DNA of 56,794 nucleotides from Paracoccus sediminis (lineage in GTDB: Bacteria > Pseudomonadota > Alphaproteobacteria > Rhodobacterales > Rhodobacteraceae): the NCBI RefSeq assembly GCF_900188295.1, contig NZ_FZNM01000018.1:1-56794 (forward strand), read 5' to 3'. This document shows, piece by piece, positions 18,740 to 27,212 of the stretch. The translations under genes and the position numbers were made by a program. Each line of letters starts with the position of its first letter. Position 1 is the stretch's first letter. A model generated the notes under the pieces. That model saw only the letters and a list, made by a program, of their open reading frames with translations, searched no databases and was not told the DNA's origin.

Positions 18740-19750
18740 ATGGCCGCAATCAACCAGACCCCGCAGAAACGGCCCACGATCTATGATCTGGCCCAGATCG
18801 CCGGCACCAGCCCAAGCGCGGTCAGCGCGATCCTGAACGGCACCTGGAAAAAGCGCCGCATCAGCGCGGCCCTGGCCGAACGCGTCGGCCGCATCGCCGA
18901 GGAACAGGGCTATGCCGTCAACCTTCAGGCCAGCCTGCTGCGGCGGGAACGGTCGCGGATCATCGGCATGATTATCCCGAAATACGACAACCGCTATTTC
19001 GGCGCCATTGCCGAACAGTTCGAGGCCATGGCCCGCGAACGCGGCCTGTTCCCGGTCATCACCTGCACGCAGCGCGATCCCGCGCTGGAGGTCGAGGCCG
19101 CGCGCGAGATGATGTCCTATCAGGCGGAATGCCTGATCGCGACGGGCGCCACCAATCCCGACCGCATCGCGGCCATCTGCGCCCCCGCGGGGGTCCGCAG
19201 CATCAACCTGGATCTGCCTGGGACCGCCATGCCGTCCGTCGTGTCGGACAATTTCGGCGGCGCGCGGGATCTGACCCGGTTGATCCTGGACCGGATCGAA
19301 CGCGATTTCGGGATCCTCGGGCCGCTGTATTTCATCGGCGGGCGGGCGCAGGACCACAACACCACAGAACGCCTTCGCGGGTTTCGGGCGGCCCATGCCG
19401 AACGCGGCCTGTCCGTCCTTTCCGACCGCTGCATCATGCACGGCTATTCCGCCGCGAAATCCGAAGCGGCCCTCGCCGCGGCCGAGATCGATGGAACCGT
19501 CGGGTTTTTCGTCAACTCGACCATCGCCCTGGAAGGCGTTGTGCGGTGGATCCATGGCGGGCCGGAACGACCCGGCTTGCGGTTCGGCTGTTTCGACTGG
19601 GATCCCTTCGCCCGGTTTCTTCCCCAGAACATCGGGATGATGCGCCAGGACATCGGCGCCATGCTGGCCAAGGTGTTCGAGTTTGTCGAACATCCCCCGC
19701 CCGGCGCGCCCCGGATCGAAACACCCTGCATCTTCGAGCCCGCGAACTGA
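18740..19750 (+). CDS. LacI-family regulator of the pentitol module
   Basis: This 336-residue protein has an N-terminal LacI helix-turn-helix with hinge (about 12-66; PTIYDLAQIAGTSPSAVSAILNG, then RRISAALAERV) and a periplasmic-binding-like sensor domain (IIGMIIPKYDNRYFGAIAEQFE; VVSDNFGGARDLTRLIL). The ATG at 18740 is chosen because the HTH starts a dozen residues later; the frame is also open from 18665. It is divergent from the sugar-binding protein gene and probably represses it through the adjacent palindrome. The effector is unknown, perhaps a pentitol. Confidence 0.87.
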   Translation: MAAINQTPQKRPTIYDLAQIAGTSPSAVSAILNGTWKKRRISAALAERVGRIAEEQGYAVNLQASLLRRERSRIIGMIIPKYDNRYFGAIAEQFEAMARERGLFPVITCTQRDPALEVEAAREMMSYQAECLIATGATNPDRIAAICAPAGVRSINLDLPGTAMPSVVSDNFGGARDLTRLILDRIERDFGILGPLYFIGGRAQDHNTTERLRGFRAAHAERGLSVLSDRCIMHGYSAAKSEAALAAAEIDGTVGFFVNSTIALEGVVRWIHGGPERPGLRFGCFDWDPFARFLPQNIGMMRQDIGAMLAKVFEFVEHPPPGAPRIETPCIFEPAN

Positions 19751-19757
19751 GCACAGG

Positions 19758-19777
19758 CCCGGCCCGCGCGGGTCGGG
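19758..19777. terminator. Candidate hairpin between the LacI and cytochrome c genes
   Basis: Bases 19758-19765 can pair with 19770-19777 (eight pairs including one G-T wobble) around a four-base loop. No T-run follows, so termination is only suggested by its position between convergent genes. Confidence 0.35.
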
Positions 19778-19808
19778 ATCGCTGCGGATCCTCAGCCGTC
19801 CCCCTCGG

Positions 19809-20225
19809 TCAGTCCCCGCCGCCGGCCTGGACGATATAGGCGATGACGGCGGTGATTTCCTCGGGCTTGCGCAGGCCGGCAAAGGCCATCTTGGTGCCCG
19901 GCACGCTGTCGCGGGGCTTTGTCAGATAGGGAACCAGGGTTTCCTCGGTCCAGACCAGGCCGCCCTGTCCCGCCTCGACCATCGCGGTGCTGTAGGCATA
20001 GCCGTCCAGCGACCCGGCGGTCCGGCCGATCAGGGCGTTCAACTGGGGCCCGACCTTGTTCTGGGCATCCGGCCCGACCTCGTGGCAGGCCGAGCAGCGG
20101 CGAAACACCTTTTCGCCATCCGCCGCCATGTCCTGTGCCTGCACGGGCGCCGCCAGGCCAAGCCCCAGACAGGTCGCCAGGATCGTCCGCCCGCACAGGG
20201 CCAAGACCGATATGTCCGTCATCAT
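19809..20225 (-). CDS. Periplasmic class I cytochrome c
   Basis: This 138-residue cytochrome has a signal peptide at about 1-30 (ending VQA-QD) and one haem site CSACH (Cys44, Cys47, His48). The distal ligand is probably Met113 in GTKMAFAGL, a cytochrome c2/c550-type motif. It would accept electrons in the periplasm, plausibly from the quinoprotein alcohol dehydrogenase encoded 3 kb away. The link is strengthened by the shared motif at 20254-20267, 29 bases upstream of its start. It is transcribed alone. Confidence 0.88.
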   Translation of the reverse strand: MMTDISVLALCGRTILATCLGLGLAAPVQAQDMAADGEKVFRRCSACHEVGPDAQNKVGPQLNALIGRTAGSLDGYAYSTAMVEAGQGGLVWTEETLVPYLTKPRDSVPGTKMAFAGLRKPEEITAVIAYIVQAGGGD

Positions 20226-20253
20226 TGTTCCTTCCCCGCCGTTCCGAAAAACC

Positions 20254-20267
20254 GAATTCTGAATTCA
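20254..20267. promoter_or_regulatory. Shared regulon motif, copy 1 (cytochrome c promoter)
   Basis: GAATTCTGAATTCA overlaps the perfect palindrome CTGAATTCAG (20259-20268). It matches the copies at 22671-22684 and 30890-30903 at 13 of 14 positions. It lies just upstream of the cytochrome c start. It is the proposed operator of a common regulator, perhaps the nearby GntR protein. Confidence 0.65.
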
Positions 20268-20333
20268 GTAAGCCGATGGACGGGGATTCCGTCAAGGGGT
20301 GGCGAGGGATCCGGGCAGCCGGCAGGCCCGCGC

Positions 20334-21023
20334 CTAGTCGTCCAGGTCCGGCACCGGGATTTCCGCCCGGAGGATCGCGTCTTCCGCACCCTCGATATGA
20401 TCGGTGACCAGGGCGACGCCCCGTTCGACCTGGCCGGCCGCAATGGTGCGGTGAATGTCGCGGTGCTGCTGCCACACCAGGGAACCCCGGTCGGCATAGG
20501 TGATGACGGTAATCATTACCCGCCGCAGGTAATGCCACAACGGTTCGGCGGTGGCAGCGATCATCGGATTGCCGGATCGTTCGTACAGAAAGGAATGGAA
20601 TTCGACGTCCATCGCCACGGCGTCGCGATGGATGCCCGAGGCAAGGGCACGTTCGCCCGCCTCCAGGATGCGATTGCCGTCCGCCAGGAATTCGGCCCGG
20701 AACGCGGGGTCGTGGACCGCCCGCTGGGCGCACAAACGCGCGGCAAGCTGGTCCAGGCCCAGCCGGATCTGATAGCGGTGAACGGTGGCGGCGGCATCCA
20801 CGGGGGCGACGTAAAGGCCCCGGCTGCCGCGTTCCAGCACCAGCCCGTCGTTGCGCAGCAGCGCCATCGCCTGCTGGACGGGCTGGCGGGACACGCCCAG
20901 CCGCGCGGCCAGACGTTCCTGCACCAGATGGGTGCCTGGCGTCAGCGTGCCTTCGCAGATGCTGTCCCTTATCGAGATATACACCTGTTCGGCACGGTTG
21001 GGGATTTCGACGATAGGTTTCAT
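20334..21023 (-). CDS. GntR-family regulator (FCD/FadR subgroup)
   Basis: This 229-residue regulator has a winged helix at about 8-75 (QVYISIRDSICEGTLTPGTHL, ERLAARLGVSRQPVQQAMALL) and an all-helical FCD effector domain (about 85-215). The FCD metal-ligand pattern includes DVEFHSFLYERSGNP and the final helix QQHRDIHRTIAAGQ. The ATG at 21023 is preferred over 21083 because the HTH starts about nine residues later. It sits between the cytochrome c gene and the aldehyde dehydrogenase gene, both next to the repeated motif, so it is the best local candidate for their regulator. Its own upstream region lacks the motif. Confidence 0.85.
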   Translation of the reverse strand: MKPIVEIPNRAEQVYISIRDSICEGTLTPGTHLVQERLAARLGVSRQPVQQAMALLRNDGLVLERGSRGLYVAPVDAAATVHRYQIRLGLDQLAARLCAQRAVHDPAFRAEFLADGNRILEAGERALASGIHRDAVAMDVEFHSFLYERSGNPMIAATAEPLWHYLRRVMITVITYADRGSLVWQQHRDIHRTIAAGQVERGVALVTDHIEGAEDAILRAEIPVPDLDD

Positions 21024-21093
21024 TCGTGACCCGTAAGCTACCGCAAGAATTGGTGGGCTTAGGGCAATCGTCAATATGCACACGTCGAACTTT

Positions 21094-21129
21094 GTGCATC
21101 CCCGGCACGGATTGTCGCGCCGGGGGCAC
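21094..21129. terminator. Candidate terminator after the aldehyde dehydrogenase gene
   Basis: A GTGC-ATC-CCCGGC arm (21094-21106) can fold onto GCCGGGGGCAC (21119-21129) with a small internal mismatch. It lies 12 bases beyond the stop of the minus-strand aldehyde dehydrogenase and upstream of the GntR gene. It could separate their transcription. Confidence 0.4.
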
Positions 21130-21140
21130 AGATTGCCGTG

Positions 21141-22571
21141 TCAGGTCTGGATGTAGGCAAGATGGGTTTCGGTGTATTCCAGCATCCCGTGCCTGCCGTC
21201 GGCGCCGCCCAGCCCGGATTTGCCCCGCCCGGCATGGAAGCCCTGCATCGCCTCGAAGTTCTCGCGGTTGACATAGGTTTCGCCGAAGCGCAGCTCGTGG
21301 CAGGCGCGCATCGTCGTGGCCAGATCCTTGGTATAGATCGACGATGTCAGGCCATAGGTCGTGTCGTTGGCATAGCCGATGGCCTCATCCAGGTCGGCAA
21401 AGGTGACGACCGGCAGGACCGGGCCAAAGGTTTCGTGCCGGATGACATCCATGTCCTGGCGGACATTGACCAGCACCGTCGGTTCGTAATGGTTGCCCTG
21501 GCCCAGGTCGGCCACCTTGCCGCCGGTGATGGCCTCGGCCCCCGCGGCCAGGGCGCTGTCCACCAGGGCCGCCATCTTGCCGACCTGCGTCTTGTTGATG
21601 ACAGGCCCCATGTCCAGTTCGTCGTTGCCCAGCGGATCGCCATAGCGGGTGGCCTTCATTTCCCGCGCCAGCTTTTCGACGAATTCGTCGCTGACCTTCC
21701 TGTCCACATAGATCCGTTCGGGGGCGTTGCAGGCGGCGCCGGTGTTCAGGACGCGCCCGGCCTTGATGCGGCTGGCCGCAAGGTCCAGGTCGGCATCCGC
21801 GCAGACGATGGCCGGCGCCTTGCCGCCCAGTTCCAGGTTGACCTTGGTGATGTTCCGGGCGGCGTCCGCCATGATCTTGGACCCGGTTTCCACGCTGCCG
21901 GTGAAGCTGACCATCTTCACGTCCTCGTGCAGCGTCAGCGCGCGCCCCGTTGTGGCGCCCCGGCCATAGACGATGTTGAAGACACCCTGCGGCAGGTCGG
22001 TTTCGGTGACAAGGCGCGCGAACAGCGCGGCGTTGTTGGGGGTTTCCTCGCTGGGCTTGATGACGATGGTGTTGCCCGTAATCAGCGCGGGGGCCATTTT
22101 CCGGGCGATCAGGAAGAACGGAAAGTTCCAGGGCAGGATTCCGCCCACCACGCCCAGGGGCTGGCGGAACACGAAGATGGTTTCGCCGGGACGGTCGCTT
22201 TGCAGGATCTCGCCTTCGATGCGGCGCGCCCATTCGGCCATGTAGTCGATGTAGTTGGCGGTGAAATGCGCCTCGACCGTCGCCAGAGGCATGACCTTGC
22301 CCTGCTCCTCGGCGATGACGCGGGCGATCTCGTCGGCATTTTCGCGGATGCGGGCCGAAATCTGGCGCAGCATGGTCGCCCGTTCGATCGCGGGGCGCTT
22401 TTCCCAGGCGGGCTGCGCGGCCTTGGCGGCGGCGACCGCCTGACCGACCGCATCGGCGGACGAATCGGGTATTTCCGAAATCACGGTGTCCCGAGCCGGG
22501 TTCATCACCGGGATGGCATCCGCCTTGACGGTCTCGAAGCGGCCATTGATGAAGTTCTGGTGCATCGCCAT
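21141..22571 (-). CDS. aldA: NAD-dependent aldehyde dehydrogenase, lactaldehyde/glycolaldehyde (AldA) type
   Basis: This 476-residue aldehyde dehydrogenase matches the AldA pattern closely: YIDYMAEWARRIEGEI, SDRPGE, GVVGGILPWNFPFFLIARK, NTIVIKPSEETPNNA, catalytic Glu in LELGGKAPAIV, catalytic Cys in GAACNAPERIYV and GETYVNRENFEAMQGFHAG. E. coli AldA oxidises lactaldehyde and glycolaldehyde to the 2-hydroxy acids. It is divergent from the cytochrome/PQQ operon with the shared motif between them. Oxidation of an alcohol to a hydroxyaldehyde and then a hydroxy acid is a reasonable inference. The start at 22571 follows AGGGAGAAAAG; 22565 is an alternative. Confidence 0.85.
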   Translation of the reverse strand: MAMHQNFINGRFETVKADAIPVMNPARDTVISEIPDSSADAVGQAVAAAKAAQPAWEKRPAIERATMLRQISARIRENADEIARVIAEEQGKVMPLATVEAHFTANYIDYMAEWARRIEGEILQSDRPGETIFVFRQPLGVVGGILPWNFPFFLIARKMAPALITGNTIVIKPSEETPNNAALFARLVTETDLPQGVFNIVYGRGATTGRALTLHEDVKMVSFTGSVETGSKIMADAARNITKVNLELGGKAPAIVCADADLDLAASRIKAGRVLNTGAACNAPERIYVDRKVSDEFVEKLAREMKATRYGDPLGNDELDMGPVINKTQVGKMAALVDSALAAGAEAITGGKVADLGQGNHYEPTVLVNVRQDMDVIRHETFGPVLPVVTFADLDEAIGYANDTTYGLTSSIYTKDLATTMRACHELRFGETYVNRENFEAMQGFHAGRGKSGLGGADGRHGMLEYTETHLAYIQT

Positions 22572-22670
22572 GCGCTTTTCTCCCTCTGCGAAAATTCTTC
22601 CTGGATGGCAGCGACACAGTGCCGCCCCATGCTGTCCCAAGGCCCCGATAGCATAGTTTCTGTTGACTTG

Positions 22671-22684
22671 GAACTCTGAATTCA
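22671..22684. promoter_or_regulatory. Shared regulon motif, copy 2 (aldA / PQQ operon divergent promoter)
   Basis: GAACTCTGAATTCA lies here, inside the perfect 12-base palindrome TCTGAATTCAGA (22675-22686). It is identical over 14 bases to the reverse complement of 30890-30903. It sits in the 216-base gap between the divergent aldehyde dehydrogenase and cytochrome c/PQQ genes, so a single bound regulator could control both. Confidence 0.7.
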
Positions 22685-22787
22685 GAATGCTGATTCCCTA
22701 TGTGGTGTGACCGGGGCAGAGGAGCTGGACGTGGCCCGGTTGTCCGCGAGAGGCCCGGCATATCGCCCGCTTGGGAGGAGCGTTGTC

Positions 22788-23249
22788 ATGACGAAAGGCA
22801 CCTGGGTCCATGCCCTTGCCGGATTGTGCTGCCTGGCGGGCAGCCTGCTTCCGGCGGGCATGGCCCTGTCGCAGGAAGCCCCGCAACCGGCGGCCGCGCC
22901 CGGCGCGGCGGCGGCACCCCCCGAAACCCCGTCCGAAACCCCGGCCGACGCTGGCGGCGACCCGCAACTGGCCACTGCGATGGATGCGGGCCAAGCGGGC
23001 TATCTGGCCAACTGCCGCCCCTGCCACGGATCCAGGGGCACGGCGGGCGTGCCGCTGGTCGGCAATGAAAAGGTCTCGGCGGGCCCCGATTACCTGGGCT
23101 GGGCCATCCTGACGGGGCCGGGCTACATGCCCGAATTCGACGAGGCCCTGGACGACCAGCAGATCGCCGACATTTCCACCTTCATCCTGAACAGCTGGGG
23201 CAATTCCTATGGCCTGGTCCTTGCCGAGGACATCCAGGCCCTTCGCTGA
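22788..23249 (+). CDS. Secreted c-type cytochrome paired with the quinoprotein dehydrogenase
   Basis: This 153-residue protein has a signal peptide (about 1-28), a proline/alanine-rich linker (30-57) and one haem motif CRPCH (Cys76, Cys79, His80). Met114 in GPGYMPEFDEAL is the likely axial ligand. The linker may tether or extend it. The ATG at 22788 has GGGAGGAG upstream. It precedes the PQQ dehydrogenase gene by 42 bases and is its likely first electron acceptor, as MxaG, ExaB and PedF are in related systems. Confidence 0.85.
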   Translation: MTKGTWVHALAGLCCLAGSLLPAGMALSQEAPQPAAAPGAAAAPPETPSETPADAGGDPQLATAMDAGQAGYLANCRPCHGSRGTAGVPLVGNEKVSAGPDYLGWAILTGPGYMPEFDEALDDQQIADISTFILNSWGNSYGLVLAEDIQALR

Positions 23250-23291
23250 CGGACGAATCCGGACAAACCCTTACCACCACGGAGACGAAAG

Positions 23292-25028
23292 ATGAGACGG
23301 ACCCCGTTACTTGTGTCGTCGTCGGTTCTGGTGCTTCTGGCCGCGACATCCCTGTCGGCCCAGGGCATCGAAAGCTACAGCCCGGTGACGCCGGAACGAC
23401 TGGCCAGCCCCGAACCGGGCAACTGGCTGTCGATCCGCCGCACCTATGACGGCCAGGGCCACAGCCCGCTGAACCAGATCACCCCCGAGAACGTCGCCGG
23501 CCTGAAAGAGGTCTGGAGCGCGCCGACCGGCCCCTATCAGCAGATGACGGCCTTTGCGGCGCTTCCGGCCGATCCCGCCCACGAGGCGCCGGTGCTGATG
23601 AACGACGGCGTGATGGTCGTGGCGACGCCCGACAACCAGGTGGTCGCCTACAACGCCGCCGACGGCAAGGAACTCTGGCGCTATGCGCATTCCCTTCCGG
23701 CAGGGCTGATCCCCGTCCATCCGACCAACCGGGGCGTCGCCCTGCTTGGGGACAAGGTGTTCTTCGCCACGCTGGACGCGCGCCTGGTCGCGCTTGACGC
23801 CAAGACCGGCGAAAAGGTCTGGGACCGCGCCCTGGCCGATTGGCAGCAGGGCTATTACTTCACGATGGCGCCGCTGGCGGCCGACGGCAAGATCATGGTC
23901 GGCGTGTCGGGCGGCGAATTCGGCATCCGCGGCTTTGTCGAGGCGTCGGATCCCGAAACCGGCGAATCGGTCTGGAAGACCTATACCATTCCCGAACCGG
24001 GCCAGCCCGGCAGCGAAACCTGGCCGGGCGACGCCTGGAAGACGGGCGGCGGTCCGGTCTGGATCACCGGCACCTACGATCCCGAACGGAACATCGCCTA
24101 TTGGGGCGTGGGAAATGCGGCCCCCTGGCCGGGCGTCCTGCGGCCGGGCGACAATCTCTACACGGCCTCGACCATCGGCCTGGACGCCGAGACGGGCGAG
24201 ATCGTGACCCATTTCCAATATCATCCGAACGACACCTGGGACTGGGACGAGACCGTGCCGCCGACGCTGATGGAACTGGACGGTGAAAACCTGGCCGTCA
24301 AGTTCGCCCGCAATGGCTATGTCTACAAGCTGCGGCGCGACGACGCCGGGTCGCTGTCCTTTGTCGAGGGCACGAACTATGTGTTCCAGAACGCCTTCGA
24401 CGGGCTGGACCCGGAAACCGGCCGCGCCATCGTCAACGAGGAGAACCGCCCAAAGCTGGGCGAGCGTGCCGAATTCTGCCCCTCGGCCTGGGGCGGGCGC
24501 GATTATCCCTATGACGCCTACAACCCCGATCTGGGCTATATCTTCGTCCCGGTGAACGAAAACCACTGCGGCGCGATGGAGGCTGCCGAGGTCGAGTACG
24601 AACCGGGCGTGCTGTTCCTGGGATCGGGTCTGGAAATGACGCCGACCGAGGCCGCCAAGGACCACATCGGCGCGGTGCAGGCCTGGGACGTGCGCACGAT
24701 GGAGAAGGTCTGGCAGACCAACTTCAAGTCGCCGATGTGGGGGCCGATGCTGTCCACCGGGGGCGGGGTGATCTTCTCGGGCGGGACGAACGACGCCGAA
24801 TTCCGCGCCTTCGACGCCAAGACCGGAGAGATCCTGTGGAACAAGCGTCTGGATGGCGGGATCATGTCGCCCCCCATCAGCTTCGAGATGGACGGCAAGC
24901 AGCACATCGCCGTGCTGACCGGCTGGGGCGTCGACGGCGGACGCTTCCAGGGTTTCATCGACGCGGCCTGGGGGACCGAAACGGTGACGCCGCAGGGTGG
25001 GACGCTGTATGTCTTTGCCCTGGAATGA
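23292..25028 (+). CDS. PQQ-dependent alcohol dehydrogenase (quinoprotein, DxD type)
   Basis: This 578-residue eight-bladed propeller enzyme has a signal peptide at about 1-23. Probable metal/PQQ ligands are Glu209 (SGGEFGIRG), Asn275 (GNAAPWPG) and catalytic Asp317 in NDTWDWDE. Asp319, two residues later, gives the DxD pattern that marks lanthanide-dependent XoxF/PedH enzymes. The vicinal Cys-Cys pair of methanol and ethanol dehydrogenases is absent, whereas the second cysteine pair (FCPSAWGG and ENHCGAME) is present. It oxidises primary alcohols or diols in the periplasm and feeds cytochrome c. The substrate is unknown. No PQQ biosynthesis genes are in the window. Confidence 0.88.
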   Translation: MRRTPLLVSSSVLVLLAATSLSAQGIESYSPVTPERLASPEPGNWLSIRRTYDGQGHSPLNQITPENVAGLKEVWSAPTGPYQQMTAFAALPADPAHEAPVLMNDGVMVVATPDNQVVAYNAADGKELWRYAHSLPAGLIPVHPTNRGVALLGDKVFFATLDARLVALDAKTGEKVWDRALADWQQGYYFTMAPLAADGKIMVGVSGGEFGIRGFVEASDPETGESVWKTYTIPEPGQPGSETWPGDAWKTGGGPVWITGTYDPERNIAYWGVGNAAPWPGVLRPGDNLYTASTIGLDAETGEIVTHFQYHPNDTWDWDETVPPTLMELDGENLAVKFARNGYVYKLRRDDAGSLSFVEGTNYVFQNAFDGLDPETGRAIVNEENRPKLGERAEFCPSAWGGRDYPYDAYNPDLGYIFVPVNENHCGAMEAAEVEYEPGVLFLGSGLEMTPTEAAKDHIGAVQAWDVRTMEKVWQTNFKSPMWGPMLSTGGGVIFSGGTNDAEFRAFDAKTGEILWNKRLDGGIMSPPISFEMDGKQHIAVLTGWGVDGGRFQGFIDAAWGTETVTPQGGTLYVFALE

Positions 25029-25896
25029 TCGGCGTGGCGGATGGCCGGCGGCCTTGCGCCGGGCGTCCGTCCTCGCCGCGGCGAGCCTTGTCCTGGCAGG
25101 CCCTGCCGGGGCGGGGTCTTGGGAACTGCGGGTCTGCGCCGATTCCGACGGCCTGCCCTTTTCCAACAGCGCGGGCGAAGGCTTCGACAACCGCATCGCC
25201 GCCATCCTGGCCGAGGAGCTGGACGCCGACCTGACCTGGGTGTGGCTGTCCGACACGCGGGGGCGCATCCGCCAGCGGATGATCCAGGCTGGCGAATGCG
25301 ACATGATTATGGGGGTGATCGATGGCCAGCCGGGCTATCTGACCAGCCATGCCTATTATCGGACGGGATATGTGTTCCTGTATCCCCAGGATGCGCCGTT
25401 CCGGGTCGCCAGCCTGGACGATCCGGCCTTGCGCGATCTGACGATCGGCGTGTCGGGCGACAGCACGCGGATGGTGCCGCCCAGCCTTGCGCTTGCCAAT
25501 CGCGGCATCCTGACCAACCAGATCCATTTCAGCCACAAGCCCATCGACGGCGCGCCCTTTCCCCCGGTGCTGGAGGCACTGGAAAAGGGCGAGGTCGATC
25601 TGGCGATCGTCTGGGGTCCGGTCGCGGGGGCCTATGCCGCGCAGAAGGGCGGGCTGACGCTGGCGCCGGTCACGCCGGAAATCGACATGCCCTTCATTCC
25701 CATGGTCGCGTCCATCGCCATCGGGTTCCGGCCCGAGGACGAGGGGCTGCGCGACGATGTGGACCGGGCGCTGGCGCAAAGCTGGGACCGGACGCGCGCC
25801 GTGCTTCGGGATGCGAACGTTCCGCTGACCGACCTGCCCCGGCCGCAGGCCGCGCCGGCCGAGGCCATGGCGCCGGGCGCAGAGCGGGGCGGCTGA
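25009..25896 (+). CDS. Quinoprotein-associated periplasmic binding-like protein (XoxJ/MoxJ type)
   Basis: This 295-residue secreted protein has the SBP_bac_3 fold: LRVCADSDGLPFSN after the signal peptide, MIMGVIDGQPGYLTSHAYYRTGYVFL, IGVSGDSTRM and VDLAIVWGPVAGAYA. Such proteins accompany quinoprotein dehydrogenases (XoxJ, MxaJ) and are thought to help activate the enzyme or deliver cofactor. The ATG at 25009 lies inside the dehydrogenase gene (20-base overlap) after GGGTGGGA, so translation is probably coupled. A signal peptide is evident at about residues 12-33. Confidence 0.83.
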   Translation: MSLPWNDRRGGWPAALRRASVLAAASLVLAGPAGAGSWELRVCADSDGLPFSNSAGEGFDNRIAAILAEELDADLTWVWLSDTRGRIRQRMIQAGECDMIMGVIDGQPGYLTSHAYYRTGYVFLYPQDAPFRVASLDDPALRDLTIGVSGDSTRMVPPSLALANRGILTNQIHFSHKPIDGAPFPPVLEALEKGEVDLAIVWGPVAGAYAAQKGGLTLAPVTPEIDMPFIPMVASIAIGFRPEDEGLRDDVDRALAQSWDRTRAVLRDANVPLTDLPRPQAAPAEAMAPGAERGG

Positions 25897-27212
25897 TGGC
25901 CTGGCGACCGACCCGCCGCCGCATGCTGCTGGCCGGGGCCGCGTTGGCCGGGATGCCGGGCGCCCTGGCCGCCGCCCCGGCCCGGCCGCTGCACATCGGG
26001 GCGGTGCTGCCCATCGCGGGCACGGCCCTGCCGCCGGGCCGGATCAATCTGCGCCCCGTGGCTGAAGCCGCCCGGATGGGCCTGATCCTGGCCGAGGAGG
26101 ACATGACCCGCAATGGCACGCTGCTGGGCCTGCCTCTGGCGCTGACCGTCACCAACGCCCCCGGCGCCGACGCGGTGGCCCGCGCGGCCCGCCGCCTGGT
26201 GTCGCGGTCGGGGGCCACCGTCCTGATCGGCGGCTTTACCCGCGACGAGGCCGAGATCCTGTCGCAGGTGGCCGACGAAACCGGCGCCCTGTTCCTGAAC
26301 ATCGCCGCGCCCAGCGACGCCCTCCGCCACGCCTGCCGTCCCGGCACTTTCCATGTCGAGGCAAGCGCCGCGATGTATCTGGACGAACTTTTGGGCTGGT
26401 TCGTGCGCGCGGGCCACCGGCGGTGGTTTCTGGTCCATGACGACGGCGCCGAAGGCCGGGCCATGCTGGACCGCATGACGGCCAGCCTGACGGCCCGTCA
26501 CTGGGGGGCCGAGGTCGCCGGAACAGCGGCGCTGCGCGTGGACGACGCGCGCGGCTTTGCCCCCGCGCTGTCGGCCATCGCCGGGTCGGACGCCGATGTG
26601 GTCCTGCTGCTGACCGACTGGTGGACGCAGCTTGAATTCCTGTCGCGCTACGAAGCCTCGGGTCTGCCCGCGCCCGTCACCGGCTTTCCCGAACCGGCGA
26701 CCCAGACGCGCGACTTCTATTTCGCCGCGCGCAGGGCCGCGCCGGTCGCGGGCTGCGGGCACCGGGCGGTGCTGTGGGAAGCGACGCTGGACGCTTATGG
26801 CGCACGCGAACTGAACGCCCGTTTCGACGGCCGCTGGGGCAGGCCCATGGATCCCACGGCCTGGGCCGCCTATCAGGCCGTCAAGATCGCCTTCGAGGCC
26901 TCTCTGGCGACGGGCGCGACCCAGGGGGCCGTCCTTGCCGGCCACTTGGCGGGGGACCGCGGCCTGTTCGATGTCAGCAAGGGCATTGGCGTCACCTTCC
27001 GCCCCTGGGACCATCAGTTGCGCCAATCGCTGTTTCTGGCCCGCATCAACCCCGACGCCACCGGATCCATGGCGCTTGGCGACATGCTGGCCCGCGCCTC
27101 CCTGGTGGGGGAACTGCCCGCGATCTACATGCCTGGAACCGATCCCGTCGAACGGCTGGACCAGCTTGGCGACATCGACCCTGCCCGAACCTGCACCAGG
27201 AACCTGCCATGA
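25896..27212 (+). CDS. PQQ-cluster ABC substrate-binding protein (branched-chain type fold)
   Basis: This 438-residue protein has a Tat-like leader (RPTRRRMLLAGAALAG) followed by a Peripla_BP_6 fold: HIGAVLPIAGTALPP, VLIGGFTRDEAEILSQVADETGALFLNIAAPSD and WAAYQAVKIAFEA. I recognise it as the ABC substrate-binding-like protein found in PQQ alcohol-dehydrogenase clusters. Its start overlaps the previous stop (TGATG). Its ligand is unknown, and the ABC permease in this operon is an exporter type, so it may act as a sensor or accessory protein instead of an import receptor. Confidence 0.8.
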   Translation: MAWRPTRRRMLLAGAALAGMPGALAAAPARPLHIGAVLPIAGTALPPGRINLRPVAEAARMGLILAEEDMTRNGTLLGLPLALTVTNAPGADAVARAARRLVSRSGATVLIGGFTRDEAEILSQVADETGALFLNIAAPSDALRHACRPGTFHVEASAAMYLDELLGWFVRAGHRRWFLVHDDGAEGRAMLDRMTASLTARHWGAEVAGTAALRVDDARGFAPALSAIAGSDADVVLLLTDWWTQLEFLSRYEASGLPAPVTGFPEPATQTRDFYFAARRAAPVAGCGHRAVLWEATLDAYGARELNARFDGRWGRPMDPTAWAAYQAVKIAFEASLATGATQGAVLAGHLAGDRGLFDVSKGIGVTFRPWDHQLRQSLFLARINPDATGSMALGDMLARASLVGELPAIYMPGTDPVERLDQLGDIDPARTCTRNLP

